Below, one piece after another: positions 26,867 to 35,263 of a DNA stretch of 64,000 nucleotides (positions within the stretch are counted from its first letter, which is position 1; each line of letters starts with the position of its first letter). A model generated the notes under the pieces. It made no database searches. It was not told the DNA's origin and saw only the letters and a program-made list of their open reading frames with translations. This DNA comes from Pedobacter montanisoli (GTDB taxonomy: Bacteria; Bacteroidota; Bacteroidia; Sphingobacteriales; Sphingobacteriaceae): NCBI RefSeq assembly GCF_022809115.1, contig NZ_JALGBH010000002.1, forward strand, positions 186,001-250,000, written 5' to 3'. The translations under genes and the position numbers were made by a program.

Positions 26867-27892
26867 ATGGAGAATAACTTATTTTTAGACGCAGCATTTT
26901 CTAAAGCTACAGAACGACCACCCGTGTGGATGATGAGACAAGCAGGCCGTTTTATGCCTGAGTATTGGGAAATTAAAAACAAATACTCTTTCTTGGAGAT
27001 GTGCAAAATTCCCGAAGTAGCGGCAGATGTTACCATGCTGCCGGTAGATTTGTTGGGAATTGATGCAGCGATCTTATTCTCTGATATTTTAGTAACTGGA
27101 GAAGCTATGGGTGGCGACTTGAGCTTTACACAAGGTGTAGGGCCTAAATTTGCCAATCCGGTACGTACGCAAAAAGATATTGATGCTTTGGCTACCGATG
27201 TTTTAGATAAACTGCAATACGTGGCCGATGCCATTAAAGTAATACAACAACGTTTAAATGGGCGTATTCCTTTAATTGGTTTTGCCGGCGCTCCGTTTAC
27301 CGTAATGAGCTATCTGGTAGAAGGAGGATCTTCTAAAGACTTTAAATTAACCAAATTACTTATCCATAATCATCCTGAGCTTGCACATCAGTTATTAAGC
27401 AAAATAGCTAAAGTAACGGTTGATTACCTGAATATGCAGATTGATGCAGGTGTAAATGCTTTACAGTTATTTGATAGCTGGGCTTTAGCCTTATCATGGA
27501 ATGATTATCAGGAGTTCTCGCATCAGTACAATGCACAGATCATAGCAGGCCTAAACAGAAAAAATATCCCTGTAATTTCTTTCTGTAAAGGAAGTTCTGT
27601 TTTTGCACCAATTATGGCTCAGGCCAAACCAGATGTAATTTCTGTTGATTGGAATGCTGATCTTTTGAATATTAAAAAAGCTTTACCAGAAGGAATTGCT
27701 GTACAAGGTAATTTAGATCCACATATTTTATATGCAGATAAACCTGTAATAAAAGCACAGATACATAAATTGTTTGAGCGCATGCGAGGCGAAAAAGGAT
27801 TTATCTTCAACTTAGGACATGGCATTATGCCTGATATTCCTTTTGACCATGTGAAATATGCGGTTGACGTAATAAAAGAATTTAAGTATTAA
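26867..27892 (+). CDS. hemE: Uroporphyrinogen decarboxylase
   Basis: The 341-residue enzyme removes the four acetate carboxyls of uroporphyrinogen III to give coproporphyrinogen. It shows 'RPPVWMMRQAGRFMPEY' near residues 19-35, the 'DAAILFSDIL' substrate aspartate region, 'GFAGAPFTVMSYLVEGG', and 'NLGHGIMPD' near the C-terminus with the conserved His. It starts 3 bases after the TPR gene, so it is co-transcribed with the kinase/regulator unit. A long hairpin terminator with a short repeat in its loop follows. Confidence 0.95.
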   Translation: MENNLFLDAAFSKATERPPVWMMRQAGRFMPEYWEIKNKYSFLEMCKIPEVAADVTMLPVDLLGIDAAILFSDILVTGEAMGGDLSFTQGVGPKFANPVRTQKDIDALATDVLDKLQYVADAIKVIQQRLNGRIPLIGFAGAPFTVMSYLVEGGSSKDFKLTKLLIHNHPELAHQLLSKIAKVTVDYLNMQIDAGVNALQLFDSWALALSWNDYQEFSHQYNAQIIAGLNRKNIPVISFCKGSSVFAPIMAQAKPDVISVDWNADLLNIKKALPEGIAVQGNLDPHILYADKPVIKAQIHKLFERMRGEKGFIFNLGHGIMPDIPFDHVKYAVDVIKEFKY

Positions 27893-27900
27893 TTATAAGG

Positions 27901-27983
27901 GGTCTAAAAATTGTCTTATTCGTTATTCTGAACCTGTTTTGGGATTTGAGATAAAAGAATAGGACAAATTTTTAGACCTTTTT
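27901..27983 (+). terminator. Long-hairpin terminator after hemE with embedded repeat
   Basis: Arms 27901-27921 (GGTCTAAAAA-TTGTC-TTATTC) and 27957-27978 are near-perfect complements, followed by five T's. The loop (27922-27956) has a motif related to the dispersed palindromic repeats, so the terminator has probably been invaded or built from a repeat. Confidence 0.75.
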
Positions 27984-28028
27984 CATATTTTGCATGCAAA
28001 ATCCGTTTTAGCGTAACAAATAAATTAA

Positions 28029-28577
28029 ATGGAAGCATACTACAGATACATATTGGCTGTACACATTATTTTTGTGGTAAGCTGGATGGCGGGGCTTTTT
28101 TATGGTGTACGTTTGTTTATTTACCATACAGAAGCCAATCAGAAAGATGAACCTGAACGTAGTATTCTGCTAAAAGAGTACAGTAAAATTACTGCAAGGT
28201 TGTGGAGTATCATAGCTACACCAGCCATGATTTTAGCTGTTACAGCAGGTTTAACCATGATCTATATTGTACCCGGATGGTTGTACCAACCTTGGATGCA
28301 TGTAAAACTGGCTTTTGTAGCACTTCTGTTAATTTATCATTTTACCTGTCAGCGTATAATGAAACAGTTGCGCAACGGCATTTTTAAAAGAAGTTCTACG
28401 CAATTACGTTTATGGAATGAAGTGGCTACCGTTTTACTTGTGGCCATTGTATTTACAGTGATTTTAAAAAGTGCCATAGACTGGCTGTACGGTTTAATCG
28501 GCTTAATTATTTTTTCGGCTGTAATTATGTTAGCGGTTAAACTTTATAAGAACTACCGGGAGAAAAATAATTTATAG
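28029..28577 (+). CDS. hemJ: Protoporphyrinogen oxidase HemJ-like membrane protein
   Basis: The 182-residue protein has five predicted membrane helices and fits HemJ/UPF0093. It shows 'HIIFVVSWMAGLFYGVRLFIYH' at residues 12-33, 'LWSIIATPAMILAVTAGL', 'WLYQPWMHVKLAFVALLLIYH', and a basic stretch after it. The conserved His12, the second His in WMHVKL and the Lys after it match the heme-ligand and functional residues described for HemJ. HemJ oxidises protoporphyrinogen to protoporphyrin, and its position right after hemE in a heme cluster supports that over a CopD-like copper role. Confidence 0.85.
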   Translation: MEAYYRYILAVHIIFVVSWMAGLFYGVRLFIYHTEANQKDEPERSILLKEYSKITARLWSIIATPAMILAVTAGLTMIYIVPGWLYQPWMHVKLAFVALLLIYHFTCQRIMKQLRNGIFKRSSTQLRLWNEVATVLLVAIVFTVILKSAIDWLYGLIGLIIFSAVIMLAVKLYKNYREKNNL

Positions 28578-28627
28578 TGAACATGTTTTTTTATTTTTAA
28601 CAAAAATATCCAAACATTATCACCTAT

Positions 28628-29767
28628 ATGATCAATAAATTATTTCTGCTGTTACTGGTAACGCTGTTTACTGGCTTTAATGTAAAAGCCCAATTTGATA
28701 ACAGTTATTTGTACAATAGAACCCGACCTGCAGATAGTTTATCTAAAGAACTCCATTTTAATTTCTATAATTTTAACTACGTCAGAAATTATGAATACAG
28801 TAATAATTTTCATGATGGTTACACGCTATTTGGCGTACAACTACAACCTCAGATTACCTATTATGCCAATGCTAATTTAGCCATTACTGCGGGTGCATAT
28901 CTGCGTAAAGATTTTGGTAACGAAAGAGGACTTGAAGATGCCAAGCCTTTATTTAATATTACTTATCATAAAAAAGACCTCAGCCTTATTTTTGGTAATT
29001 TAGAAGGAAATATTGCGCATGATTATATAGAACCTATCTACGATTTTGAACGTAAGATTACCACACCTGTTGAATATGGTACTCAGCTATTGGTAGAAAA
29101 GCCAAAATTTAAACTTGATACCTGGGTGTCGTGGCAAAAAATGATCTATAAAGGAGAAGCTGCAAAAGAAGAAATTGCAGGAGGTTTAATTACACAAACT
29201 ACACTTCTTGAAGATAAAGGCTGGAAATTGAGTGTTCCTGTACAATTTTTAGCTTACCATCAAGGCGGACAAATAGATATCTTAAAAGACATTCCTATTA
29301 GTACATTGTTTAACGGAGCTGCCGGTTTTAAAATAGAAAAAGACCTGGGATATAACGTTAAACAAATCTTCATGCACAATTATTTAGCAGTATATAAAGA
29401 TTTTTCGTCTGAAAAACGCCGGGCTTATCAAGGAGGTTTTGGCTTATGGCTTAACCTGGGTACACGTACACGTTGGGGAACCTTAATGGCAACTTATTGG
29501 AAAGGAAATAACTTTATTAGCATTAAGGGTATGCCATTGTATCAATCGGTTTCTGAAAACCTTTACGAATACGGTTATACGCGTAATCAACGCAACATAG
29601 TGGCTATACGTTATGCATATCAGCATGAGCTTTTGCCACACCTTTATTTAGATGTTAGGGTTGAGCCTCATTTTGATCTGGATGAGAAAGCCAATAATCT
29701 ACAATTTAATCATTCTTTATTTTTAACCTACAAGCAAGATTTTAGACTACTTAAAATTAAAAACTAA
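28628..29767 (+). CDS. Putative outer-membrane beta-barrel protein
   Basis: The 379-residue protein begins with a signal peptide (MINKLFLLLLVTLFTGFNVKA, cut after KAQ). The mature part is rich in alternating aromatic strands such as 'FNFYNFNYVRNYEY', 'GVQLQPQITYYANAN', 'LTYKQDF', with many Tyr/Phe/Asn residues, as in outer-membrane beta-barrels. No plug or TonB box is seen. It follows hemJ by 50 bases but the functional link to heme is unknown. I do not recognise the family beyond a porin-like build. Confidence 0.65.
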   Translation: MINKLFLLLLVTLFTGFNVKAQFDNSYLYNRTRPADSLSKELHFNFYNFNYVRNYEYSNNFHDGYTLFGVQLQPQITYYANANLAITAGAYLRKDFGNERGLEDAKPLFNITYHKKDLSLIFGNLEGNIAHDYIEPIYDFERKITTPVEYGTQLLVEKPKFKLDTWVSWQKMIYKGEAAKEEIAGGLITQTTLLEDKGWKLSVPVQFLAYHQGGQIDILKDIPISTLFNGAAGFKIEKDLGYNVKQIFMHNYLAVYKDFSSEKRRAYQGGFGLWLNLGTRTRWGTLMATYWKGNNFISIKGMPLYQSVSENLYEYGYTRNQRNIVAIRYAYQHELLPHLYLDVRVEPHFDLDEKANNLQFNHSLFLTYKQDFRLLKIKN

Positions 29768-29943
29768 TTTTAAACGATTTATAGGGTTAAGTGCTTGAAA
29801 GTGAGAATAGTTTTTGCCTTTTTTAATGGTCTGAAATAAGGCTAAAGACTTATGAAAAAGTAAGGCGAAAATATTTTTAAAAAAAATACGAATCTGATGC
29901 AACCTTTCACTTTAAAATGCCATCTACTCTATAACACAAACAA

Positions 29944-30513
29944 ATGAAAGTGGCGAAAACCTATACTTTAGAAGAATTACTGGAGGGCTGTAAGATAGGC
30001 AGCAGGCAAATGCAGGAGCAGCTGTACAGGCAGACTGCTTCTAAAATGCTGGCTATCTGTATGCGTTATGCCAAAGACAGAATGGAGGCAGAGGATGTTC
30101 TGCAGATGGGGTACGTTAAAATATTCCAGAAAATACAAGCATACAGAGGAGAAGGGTCATTTGAAGGATGGATGCGAAGGATTATGGTAAATACGGCAAT
30201 AGAGAGTTACCGTAAAAATGTACGTTCATTAAATGTAGTGGCAATTGATGAGGCTTATGAGCAACCCTCTGCAGGGTTCGATTTTAGCCGTTTGGGTATG
30301 CAGGATCTGCTAAAAGTGATACAAAAACTTGCAGATGGCTATCGCATGGTATTTAACATGTATGCCATAGAAGGGTATTCGCACAAAGAAATAGCAGAAA
30401 CTTTGGGTATTACCGAAGGTGCTAGCAAATCACAACTATCAAGAGCAAGAGCAATATTACAACAAGAAATTTTAAAATTGGAGGGCTTTGGTTATGCAAC
30501 ACATGCCGGATAA
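29944..30513 (+). CDS. ECF-type RNA polymerase sigma-70 factor
   Basis: The 189-residue protein is a region 2/region 4 ECF sigma. Region 2 has 'LYRQTASKMLAICMRYAKDRMEAEDVLQMGYVKIFQKIQAYRGEGSFEGWMRRIMVNTAIESYRK', region 4 has 'LPDGYR/LADGYRMVFNMYAIEGYSHKEIAETLGITEGASKSQLSRARAIL'. Such factors direct transcription of surface and stress genes. The next gene starts inside its 3' end, as often seen for sigma/anti-sigma pairs. It has a long AT-rich leader (29768-29943), in which I could not assign a promoter. Confidence 0.9.
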   Translation: MKVAKTYTLEELLEGCKIGSRQMQEQLYRQTASKMLAICMRYAKDRMEAEDVLQMGYVKIFQKIQAYRGEGSFEGWMRRIMVNTAIESYRKNVRSLNVVAIDEAYEQPSAGFDFSRLGMQDLLKVIQKLADGYRMVFNMYAIEGYSHKEIAETLGITEGASKSQLSRARAILQQEILKLEGFGYATHAG

Positions 30514-31261
30514 AGACTTTGATAATTTGTTTAGAGACAAATTTATGGATGCAGAAATAGAACCTTCTGCAGATTTATGGAACAACATTAAGCAGGAGTT
30601 AGAACCTAAGCGTAAACGTGTATTCCCAATCTATTGGGTAGCAGCAGCCTGCGTGCTGATTGCCGTTACCGGTCTCATTCTTACACAGGAAAAGAGAACT
30701 ATACGTTTACATGGCAAAGCACAGGTTTTAGCTAAAACAGAAGATGCAAATACAATTGTTAAGGAAGATCTACAAATGCCGGAAACAGCTGTTAAAACAG
30801 ATTATAGAGAGCCTGTTGCTAAAACAAACTTTCATTTAGCATCAAATAAACAACAGTCTGATGAAATGATAAAAAATATTCAAACAGACTTGCAACCAAA
30901 AGAAAACATAGAACGTCTTCCTGTTAAACCTCTAGATGTTATGCCTTATGATGTTACTAAAAGTGAAACAACTGTAACCATAGCAAATGTAGGAAATACC
31001 AATCCTGTTAATCAGGAAATGATAGCACAGGTAGATCACAAAACACAAAGTGCCGATTTAACAGAAGAAGTTGAAAGTACCCAAAGTAAAAAAGGATTTA
31101 GAAACGTAGGCGATGTAGTCAACTATGTAATAGACAAAGTAGATAAAAGAGAAAAGAAGCTGATCAGATTTAGCACAGACGATGACGATAACTCATCTAT
31201 CATCGGGATAAACATTGGCTTTGTGAAATTAAACTCAAAAAAGAACAAACAAAATAATTAA
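30494..31261 (+). CDS. Single-pass membrane protein, presumed anti-sigma partner
   Basis: The protein (255 residues from ATG 30494; an alternative ATG is at 30503) has a short cytoplasmic region 'MPDKDFDNLFRDKF-x-DAEIEPSADLW', a membrane helix near residues 47-62 ('VFPIYWVAAACVLIAVTGLIL') and a long Lys/Thr/Asn-rich periplasmic part. It overlaps the ECF sigma gene, an arrangement typical of anti-sigma factors in Bacteroidota. No zinc-binding HxxxCxxC anti-sigma motif is visible, so the assignment rests on context. The upstream GGAGG (30479-30483) is a rare strong ribosome-binding site for this phylum and favours 30494. Confidence 0.65.
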   Translation: MQHMPDKDFDNLFRDKFMDAEIEPSADLWNNIKQELEPKRKRVFPIYWVAAACVLIAVTGLILTQEKRTIRLHGKAQVLAKTEDANTIVKEDLQMPETAVKTDYREPVAKTNFHLASNKQQSDEMIKNIQTDLQPKENIERLPVKPLDVMPYDVTKSETTVTIANVGNTNPVNQEMIAQVDHKTQSADLTEEVESTQSKKGFRNVGDVVNYVIDKVDKREKKLIRFSTDDDDNSSIIGINIGFVKLNSKKNKQNN

Positions 31262-31282
31262 GAATATAAACACACACATATT

Positions 31283-32083
31283 ATGAAACCTGGATTTTTA
31301 ACTTCAATTTTAGTAGGCGGACTTACTTTATTGAGCTCACTTCAAGTTAATGCGCAAACAGATAGCGTAAAACGTAAAGCAGGAGAAATTGATTACGGCG
31401 TAGGTATAACCATAAACATTAAAAAGAACAAAGACAGCGCTAATCAAAAAGCCAGTGATGCACGCTTTGTAGGCGGAATAACCTTTACCCGTTTAGATAT
31501 TGGTTTTTCAAGATTAATAGACAATGGCAGCTTCTCTTTATCGCCAACAAACAGCTTTCTAAGCTATAGAGGCGGAAAAACAAGTACGGTATCTTTTGAT
31601 GTATTGCAATTAGGCTACAGATTTAATAAAAATTTCAAAATTTATCTCGCTGGTGGTTTTGACTGGACACACATCCGCTTAAATAAAGACATTACCATGC
31701 AAAAAGATAAACCGGTCTTAACTTACATTGATGAGTCTGTAGAATTTAGCAAAAACCGTTTCTCTAGCAGTTACTTACACGTTCCTTTAAACTTTGAGTT
31801 TAGAACACAGGAAAATCGTTATGGTAAACGTTTCAGATTAGTGGTAGGCCCAGAAATAGGTTTCCTGCTTAATGGTAAAGTAAAACAAATTAGCGAAGAA
31901 CGCGGTAAAGTAAAACAAAAAGACAACTATAACTTTGCACCGTTCAGATACGGAGGAGCAATCAGATTAGGTTACGGAGGTTTAGGCGTATTTGCCAAAT
32001 ATTATGCAAATGATATGTTTGACAGTGCTCCGCAAAAAGGTTTGAAAAATATGTCATTCGGTGTAACTTTCGGGCTTAACTAA
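31283..32083 (+). CDS. Outer-membrane beta-barrel protein
   Basis: The 266-residue protein begins with a signal peptide ending in 'SSLQVNAQ'. The mature part has repeated amphipathic strands ('DYGVGITINIKKNK', 'YRFNKNFKIYLAGGFDW', 'LGYGGLGVFAKYYAND') and ends 'SFGVTFGLN', a terminal aromatic strand of outer-membrane proteins assembled by BAM. It may be a porin family (PorT-like) protein. It lies 21 bases downstream of the presumed anti-sigma gene and could be a target or partner of the sigma system. Confidence 0.7.
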   Translation: MKPGFLTSILVGGLTLLSSLQVNAQTDSVKRKAGEIDYGVGITINIKKNKDSANQKASDARFVGGITFTRLDIGFSRLIDNGSFSLSPTNSFLSYRGGKTSTVSFDVLQLGYRFNKNFKIYLAGGFDWTHIRLNKDITMQKDKPVLTYIDESVEFSKNRFSSSYLHVPLNFEFRTQENRYGKRFRLVVGPEIGFLLNGKVKQISEERGKVKQKDNYNFAPFRYGGAIRLGYGGLGVFAKYYANDMFDSAPQKGLKNMSFGVTFGLN

Positions 32084-32128
32084 TTGATTCTTTAACGCTC
32101 TTACAATTAAAATTTAACATCAACAGAA

Positions 32129-33025
32129 ATGAGAAACGTTCTTTTAGCATTTATTTTACTTGTGGGCTTACAGGCTTTTGCCCAAAAAGACCTAAAGTTA
32201 TACGATATGTCTCAGATGGAGTTAAGGCTTATGAACCGTTATAAAAACCAGGACTCGGCAAGCCGTAGTAAAATCTTCATAGATTCGGTTTATACGCCTT
32301 ATAAAGCATTTTGGGAGGGTTATTTAGGAAATGGTGAGGCAGTGGCCAAATGGATGAATGAAGCCCTATCTAAATTACCTGAGTGGCAAGAAAAAAATAA
32401 AAATGTTGATGGCAAAGCATTACTTAAGCAATTTAAGCAAATGGCCAAAGAAATGCGCAAACTTACAGGTTACGAACCTAAAGGTAAATGGTATGTGGTG
32501 TACGGACCAGCATGGACAGATTTAGGAGGCTTAGGTGATTTTGCCATGCTGATAGATTTAGCACATCCACAAAATAATTCTAATGAGGCTATTGTAAAAA
32601 TGTTTCCACATGAGCTTACGCACCAGATCATGACCAATGTAAACCCTCATCGTGATACCACAGCTATATCATCAATAGTTGGAGAAGGCTTTGCCGTATG
32701 GATGAACCAAAAATACTGGAAACAGAAATTTACACTAGCTCAGAACCTGGGTTATACAGAAGAGGGCCTACAAGTATGCGATAAAAATATAGAGGCTTTG
32801 AAGAAATTCTTTCTTGCCAATAAATATTCTGCAGACCGCGAAGTCATAAATCTTTTTAGAAACAGGGGAGCAAAGTTAAATGAGAAATTACCAGGAGCTA
32901 TTGGTTATTATATCGGCTATAAAATTGTAGATGCATACGTACAAAAACATGGAGCAAATTCGTGGAAAGATATCTTCATTAAATCGCCAAGAGAGATTTA
33001 TGAAAATAGTGGTTTTACCAATTGA
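32129..33025 (+). CDS. Secreted HExxH zinc-protease-like protein
   Basis: The 298-residue protein has a signal peptide (MRNVLLAFILLVGLQAFAQ). The metal site is HELTH in 'FPHELTHQIM' near residue 170, and a 'GEGFAVWM' glutamate region ~25 residues further fits a gluzincin-like third ligand. This matches DUF2268-type predicted Zn-proteases of the Bacteroidota, but the substrate is unknown. The C-terminal half is helical. It ends the sigma/anti-sigma/barrel/protease group and is followed by a strong terminator. Whether the four genes act together is an inference from order and direction. Confidence 0.75.
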   Translation: MRNVLLAFILLVGLQAFAQKDLKLYDMSQMELRLMNRYKNQDSASRSKIFIDSVYTPYKAFWEGYLGNGEAVAKWMNEALSKLPEWQEKNKNVDGKALLKQFKQMAKEMRKLTGYEPKGKWYVVYGPAWTDLGGLGDFAMLIDLAHPQNNSNEAIVKMFPHELTHQIMTNVNPHRDTTAISSIVGEGFAVWMNQKYWKQKFTLAQNLGYTEEGLQVCDKNIEALKKFFLANKYSADREVINLFRNRGAKLNEKLPGAIGYYIGYKIVDAYVQKHGANSWKDIFIKSPREIYENSGFTN

Positions 33026-33059
33026 TATTAATCTAAAGAAATAGCATAACACACAAATC

Positions 33060-33089
33060 AAAAAGCCGCCTGTATTTGGGCGGCTTTTT
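33060..33089 (+). terminator. Rho-independent terminator after protease-like gene
   Basis: An 11-bp stem (arms 33060-33070 and 33079-33089, core AGCCGCC/GGCGGCT) with an 8-base loop ends in five T's. Confidence 0.9.
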
Positions 33090-33122
33090 ATTTTATACAA
33101 CAATTTTAACTACGCTTTAATT

Positions 33123-33152
33123 TTTGCTAAATAAATTAGTAATTTAGCTTTG
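33123..33152 (+). promoter_or_regulatory. Promoter with palindrome for the radical SAM repair pair
   Basis: TTTG (33123-33126), an 18-base spacer and TAGCTTTG (33145-33152) are a good Bacteroidota promoter. GCTAAAT (33126-33132) and ATTTAGC (33142-33148) form an inverted repeat across it, and a third GCTAAAT lies at 33158-33164, so a repressor site is likely. Confidence 0.7.
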
Positions 33153-33174
33153 GTTTTGCTAAATTAGATAGTTT

Positions 33175-34428
33175 ATGAGCGAGCGTGCTTTAGAAAAACT
33201 GGCTATTCTGGCCGATGCAGCTAAATATGATGTAAGCTGTAGTTCGAGTGGAAGCGACAGGAAAAATAAAAATAAAGGATTGGGTGATACCGGAGCAGGG
33301 ATCTGTCATACTTATACAGAAGACGGACGCTGCGTTTCGTTGTTAAAAATCCTGCTGACCAATTATTGCATTTATGATTGTGCTTATTGTGTTTCAAGGC
33401 GTTCTAATGACATTAAGCGTGCGGCATTTACGGTACAGGAAGTGGTTGATTTGACTATTAATTTTTACCGGAGAAATTATATTGAAGGTCTTTTTCTGAG
33501 CTCGGGGATTTTTAAAGATCCTGATTATACCATGGAACGTCTGGTACGCATTGCTAAGAAACTGAGAAATGAGCATAATTTTAATGGTTATATCCATTTA
33601 AAAACCATACCGGGTGCTTCACAAGAATTGATTTACGAAGCAGGGTTGTACGCCGATCGTTTAAGCATTAATCTTGAAATACCAACAACATCGGGTTTAA
33701 AGCTTCTGGCACCAGAAAAAGACCATCAACAAATGGCAAGACCGATGGACTACATCAGAAATACCATTATACAGACCAGAGAAGAAAAAAAGATTATTAA
33801 AAGTACGCCAAAATTCGTTCCAGCTGGTCAGAGTACCCAGATGATTATTGGGGCTGCAAAAGAGAGCGATTGGCAGATTATACACGCTGCACAACATTTT
33901 TATAAGACTTACCAGTTAAAACGGGTGTATTACTCAGGTTATGTGCCTATTTCAAATGATACACGTTTACCTGCTTTAGGAACAGCTGTACCCATGGTTA
34001 GAGAAAACAGACTGTATCAAACCGATTGGTTACTGCGTTTTTATAAATTCGAAGCAAGTGAAATCCTAAATCCGACAAATCCTTTATTAGATTTGGATAT
34101 TGATCCCAAGTTAAGTTGGGCGCTGAGAAATATGCATCAATTTCCAGTAGATATTAACCGGGCAAGTTATGAAATGCTTTTGCGGGTTCCGGGTATTGGG
34201 GTTACTTCTGCCAAGAAGATTGTTGCGGCCCGTAAATTTTCAAAGCTGCGGGTTATACATTTAGAAAAAATAGGTATCTCTTTAAGTAAGGCCAAATATT
34301 TTATTACCTGCCAGGGCTATCAACAACAGTTTGTACATCTGCAGGCCGATAAGATTAAGCATTATATCCTGTCGCAATCTACCAGTAAATACATAAAAGG
34401 AACTTCTCAGCAAATGCAGTTGTTTTAA
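33175..34428 (+). CDS. Putative DNA modification/repair radical SAM protein
   Basis: The 417-residue protein matches the TIGR03916-type radical SAM family. The cluster cysteines are C65, C69 and C72 in 'NYCIYDCAYC'. A C-terminal helix-hairpin-helix region ('LLRVPGIGVTSAKKIVAARKF') binds DNA in related proteins. The next gene starts one base after its stop and is the TIGR03915-type partner. The family is predicted to act in DNA modification or repair, but the reaction is not known to me. A promoter with an inverted repeat lies 23 bases upstream of the start, suggesting damage- or signal-controlled expression. Confidence 0.9.
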   Translation: MSERALEKLAILADAAKYDVSCSSSGSDRKNKNKGLGDTGAGICHTYTEDGRCVSLLKILLTNYCIYDCAYCVSRRSNDIKRAAFTVQEVVDLTINFYRRNYIEGLFLSSGIFKDPDYTMERLVRIAKKLRNEHNFNGYIHLKTIPGASQELIYEAGLYADRLSINLEIPTTSGLKLLAPEKDHQQMARPMDYIRNTIIQTREEKKIIKSTPKFVPAGQSTQMIIGAAKESDWQIIHAAQHFYKTYQLKRVYYSGYVPISNDTRLPALGTAVPMVRENRLYQTDWLLRFYKFEASEILNPTNPLLDLDIDPKLSWALRNMHQFPVDINRASYEMLLRVPGIGVTSAKKIVAARKFSKLRVIHLEKIGISLSKAKYFITCQGYQQQFVHLQADKIKHYILSQSTSKYIKGTSQQMQLF

Positions 34429-34429
34429 C

Positions 34430-35203
34430 ATGGAATGCAAAGTTTTGGAATATGACGGTTCATGGTACGGGCTTTTAACACTCATTTTTGAAGTGTATGA
34501 ATACAAATATGAGGTAAGTGCTATCATTAACCATCAGAGAGCAGAGTTGCAATCAGATTTTTTTGCCCAAAATGCAAGGATAACCACCAATCAACAAAAA
34601 GCAGAGCGGGTAATGAAAGGGCTAAAAGCTAAAACAGGTGCACAGGGTTTAACAGAGTTGTATGAAGCCTATCTTTCTGAAATTAAGGGAGTTGAAATGC
34701 TGATATTAAAAGCGGTTCAGTATTATTTTTCCTTGCAACAGGCTGGTCATAAAAATTATGCGCATCCGCAGATTATTGAAATCAAGAAAATCGTAAAGTC
34801 TGTTTCGAGAGAAAGGCACCGCATGAAAGCATTTGTAAGGTTTCAGCGTTTATCAGATGGTATTTACTTTGCGCTTGTAGAACCCGATTTTAATGTATTG
34901 CCCTTAATTGTAAAGCATTTTAAAGAACGCTATGCCGATCAGCAATGGATTATTTATGATGGCAAAAGAAATTATGGAATTAGTTATGATCTACATGAAG
35001 TGAATGAGGTCATATTCGGAGAAGAAGATGTTATGGTTAACCAAAAAAGTATTGCTAATGGCTGGCATGAAGAAGAAGCTTTTTATGGTAAGTTGTGGAA
35101 TTTATATTTTAAATCTGTAAATATAAAAGAGCGAAAAAATACCAAACTGCATATGCAACATGTACCTAAAAGATATTGGAAATATTTAAACGAGAAATTG
35201 TAG
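34430..35203 (+). CDS. TIGR03915-family putative DNA repair protein
   Basis: The 257-residue protein has the N-terminal 'YDGSWYGLLTLIFEVYEYK' start of this family and 'FVRFQRLSDGIYFALVEPDFNVLPLIVKHFKERYADQQWIIYD' in the middle. It is the constant partner of the upstream radical SAM protein (1-base gap), so the two are likely to form one enzyme system. I see no uracil-DNA-glycosylase domain fused at its end. The C-terminus is basic ('LHMQHVPKRYWKYL'), consistent with DNA contact. Confidence 0.88.
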   Translation: MECKVLEYDGSWYGLLTLIFEVYEYKYEVSAIINHQRAELQSDFFAQNARITTNQQKAERVMKGLKAKTGAQGLTELYEAYLSEIKGVEMLILKAVQYYFSLQQAGHKNYAHPQIIEIKKIVKSVSRERHRMKAFVRFQRLSDGIYFALVEPDFNVLPLIVKHFKERYADQQWIIYDGKRNYGISYDLHEVNEVIFGEEDVMVNQKSIANGWHEEEAFYGKLWNLYFKSVNIKERKNTKLHMQHVPKRYWKYLNEKL

Positions 35204-35263
35204 AGCGATAAAGAAAAAGGTCATTTGAAATATAATTCAGAAACCTTTGTTAACTTTACACAC

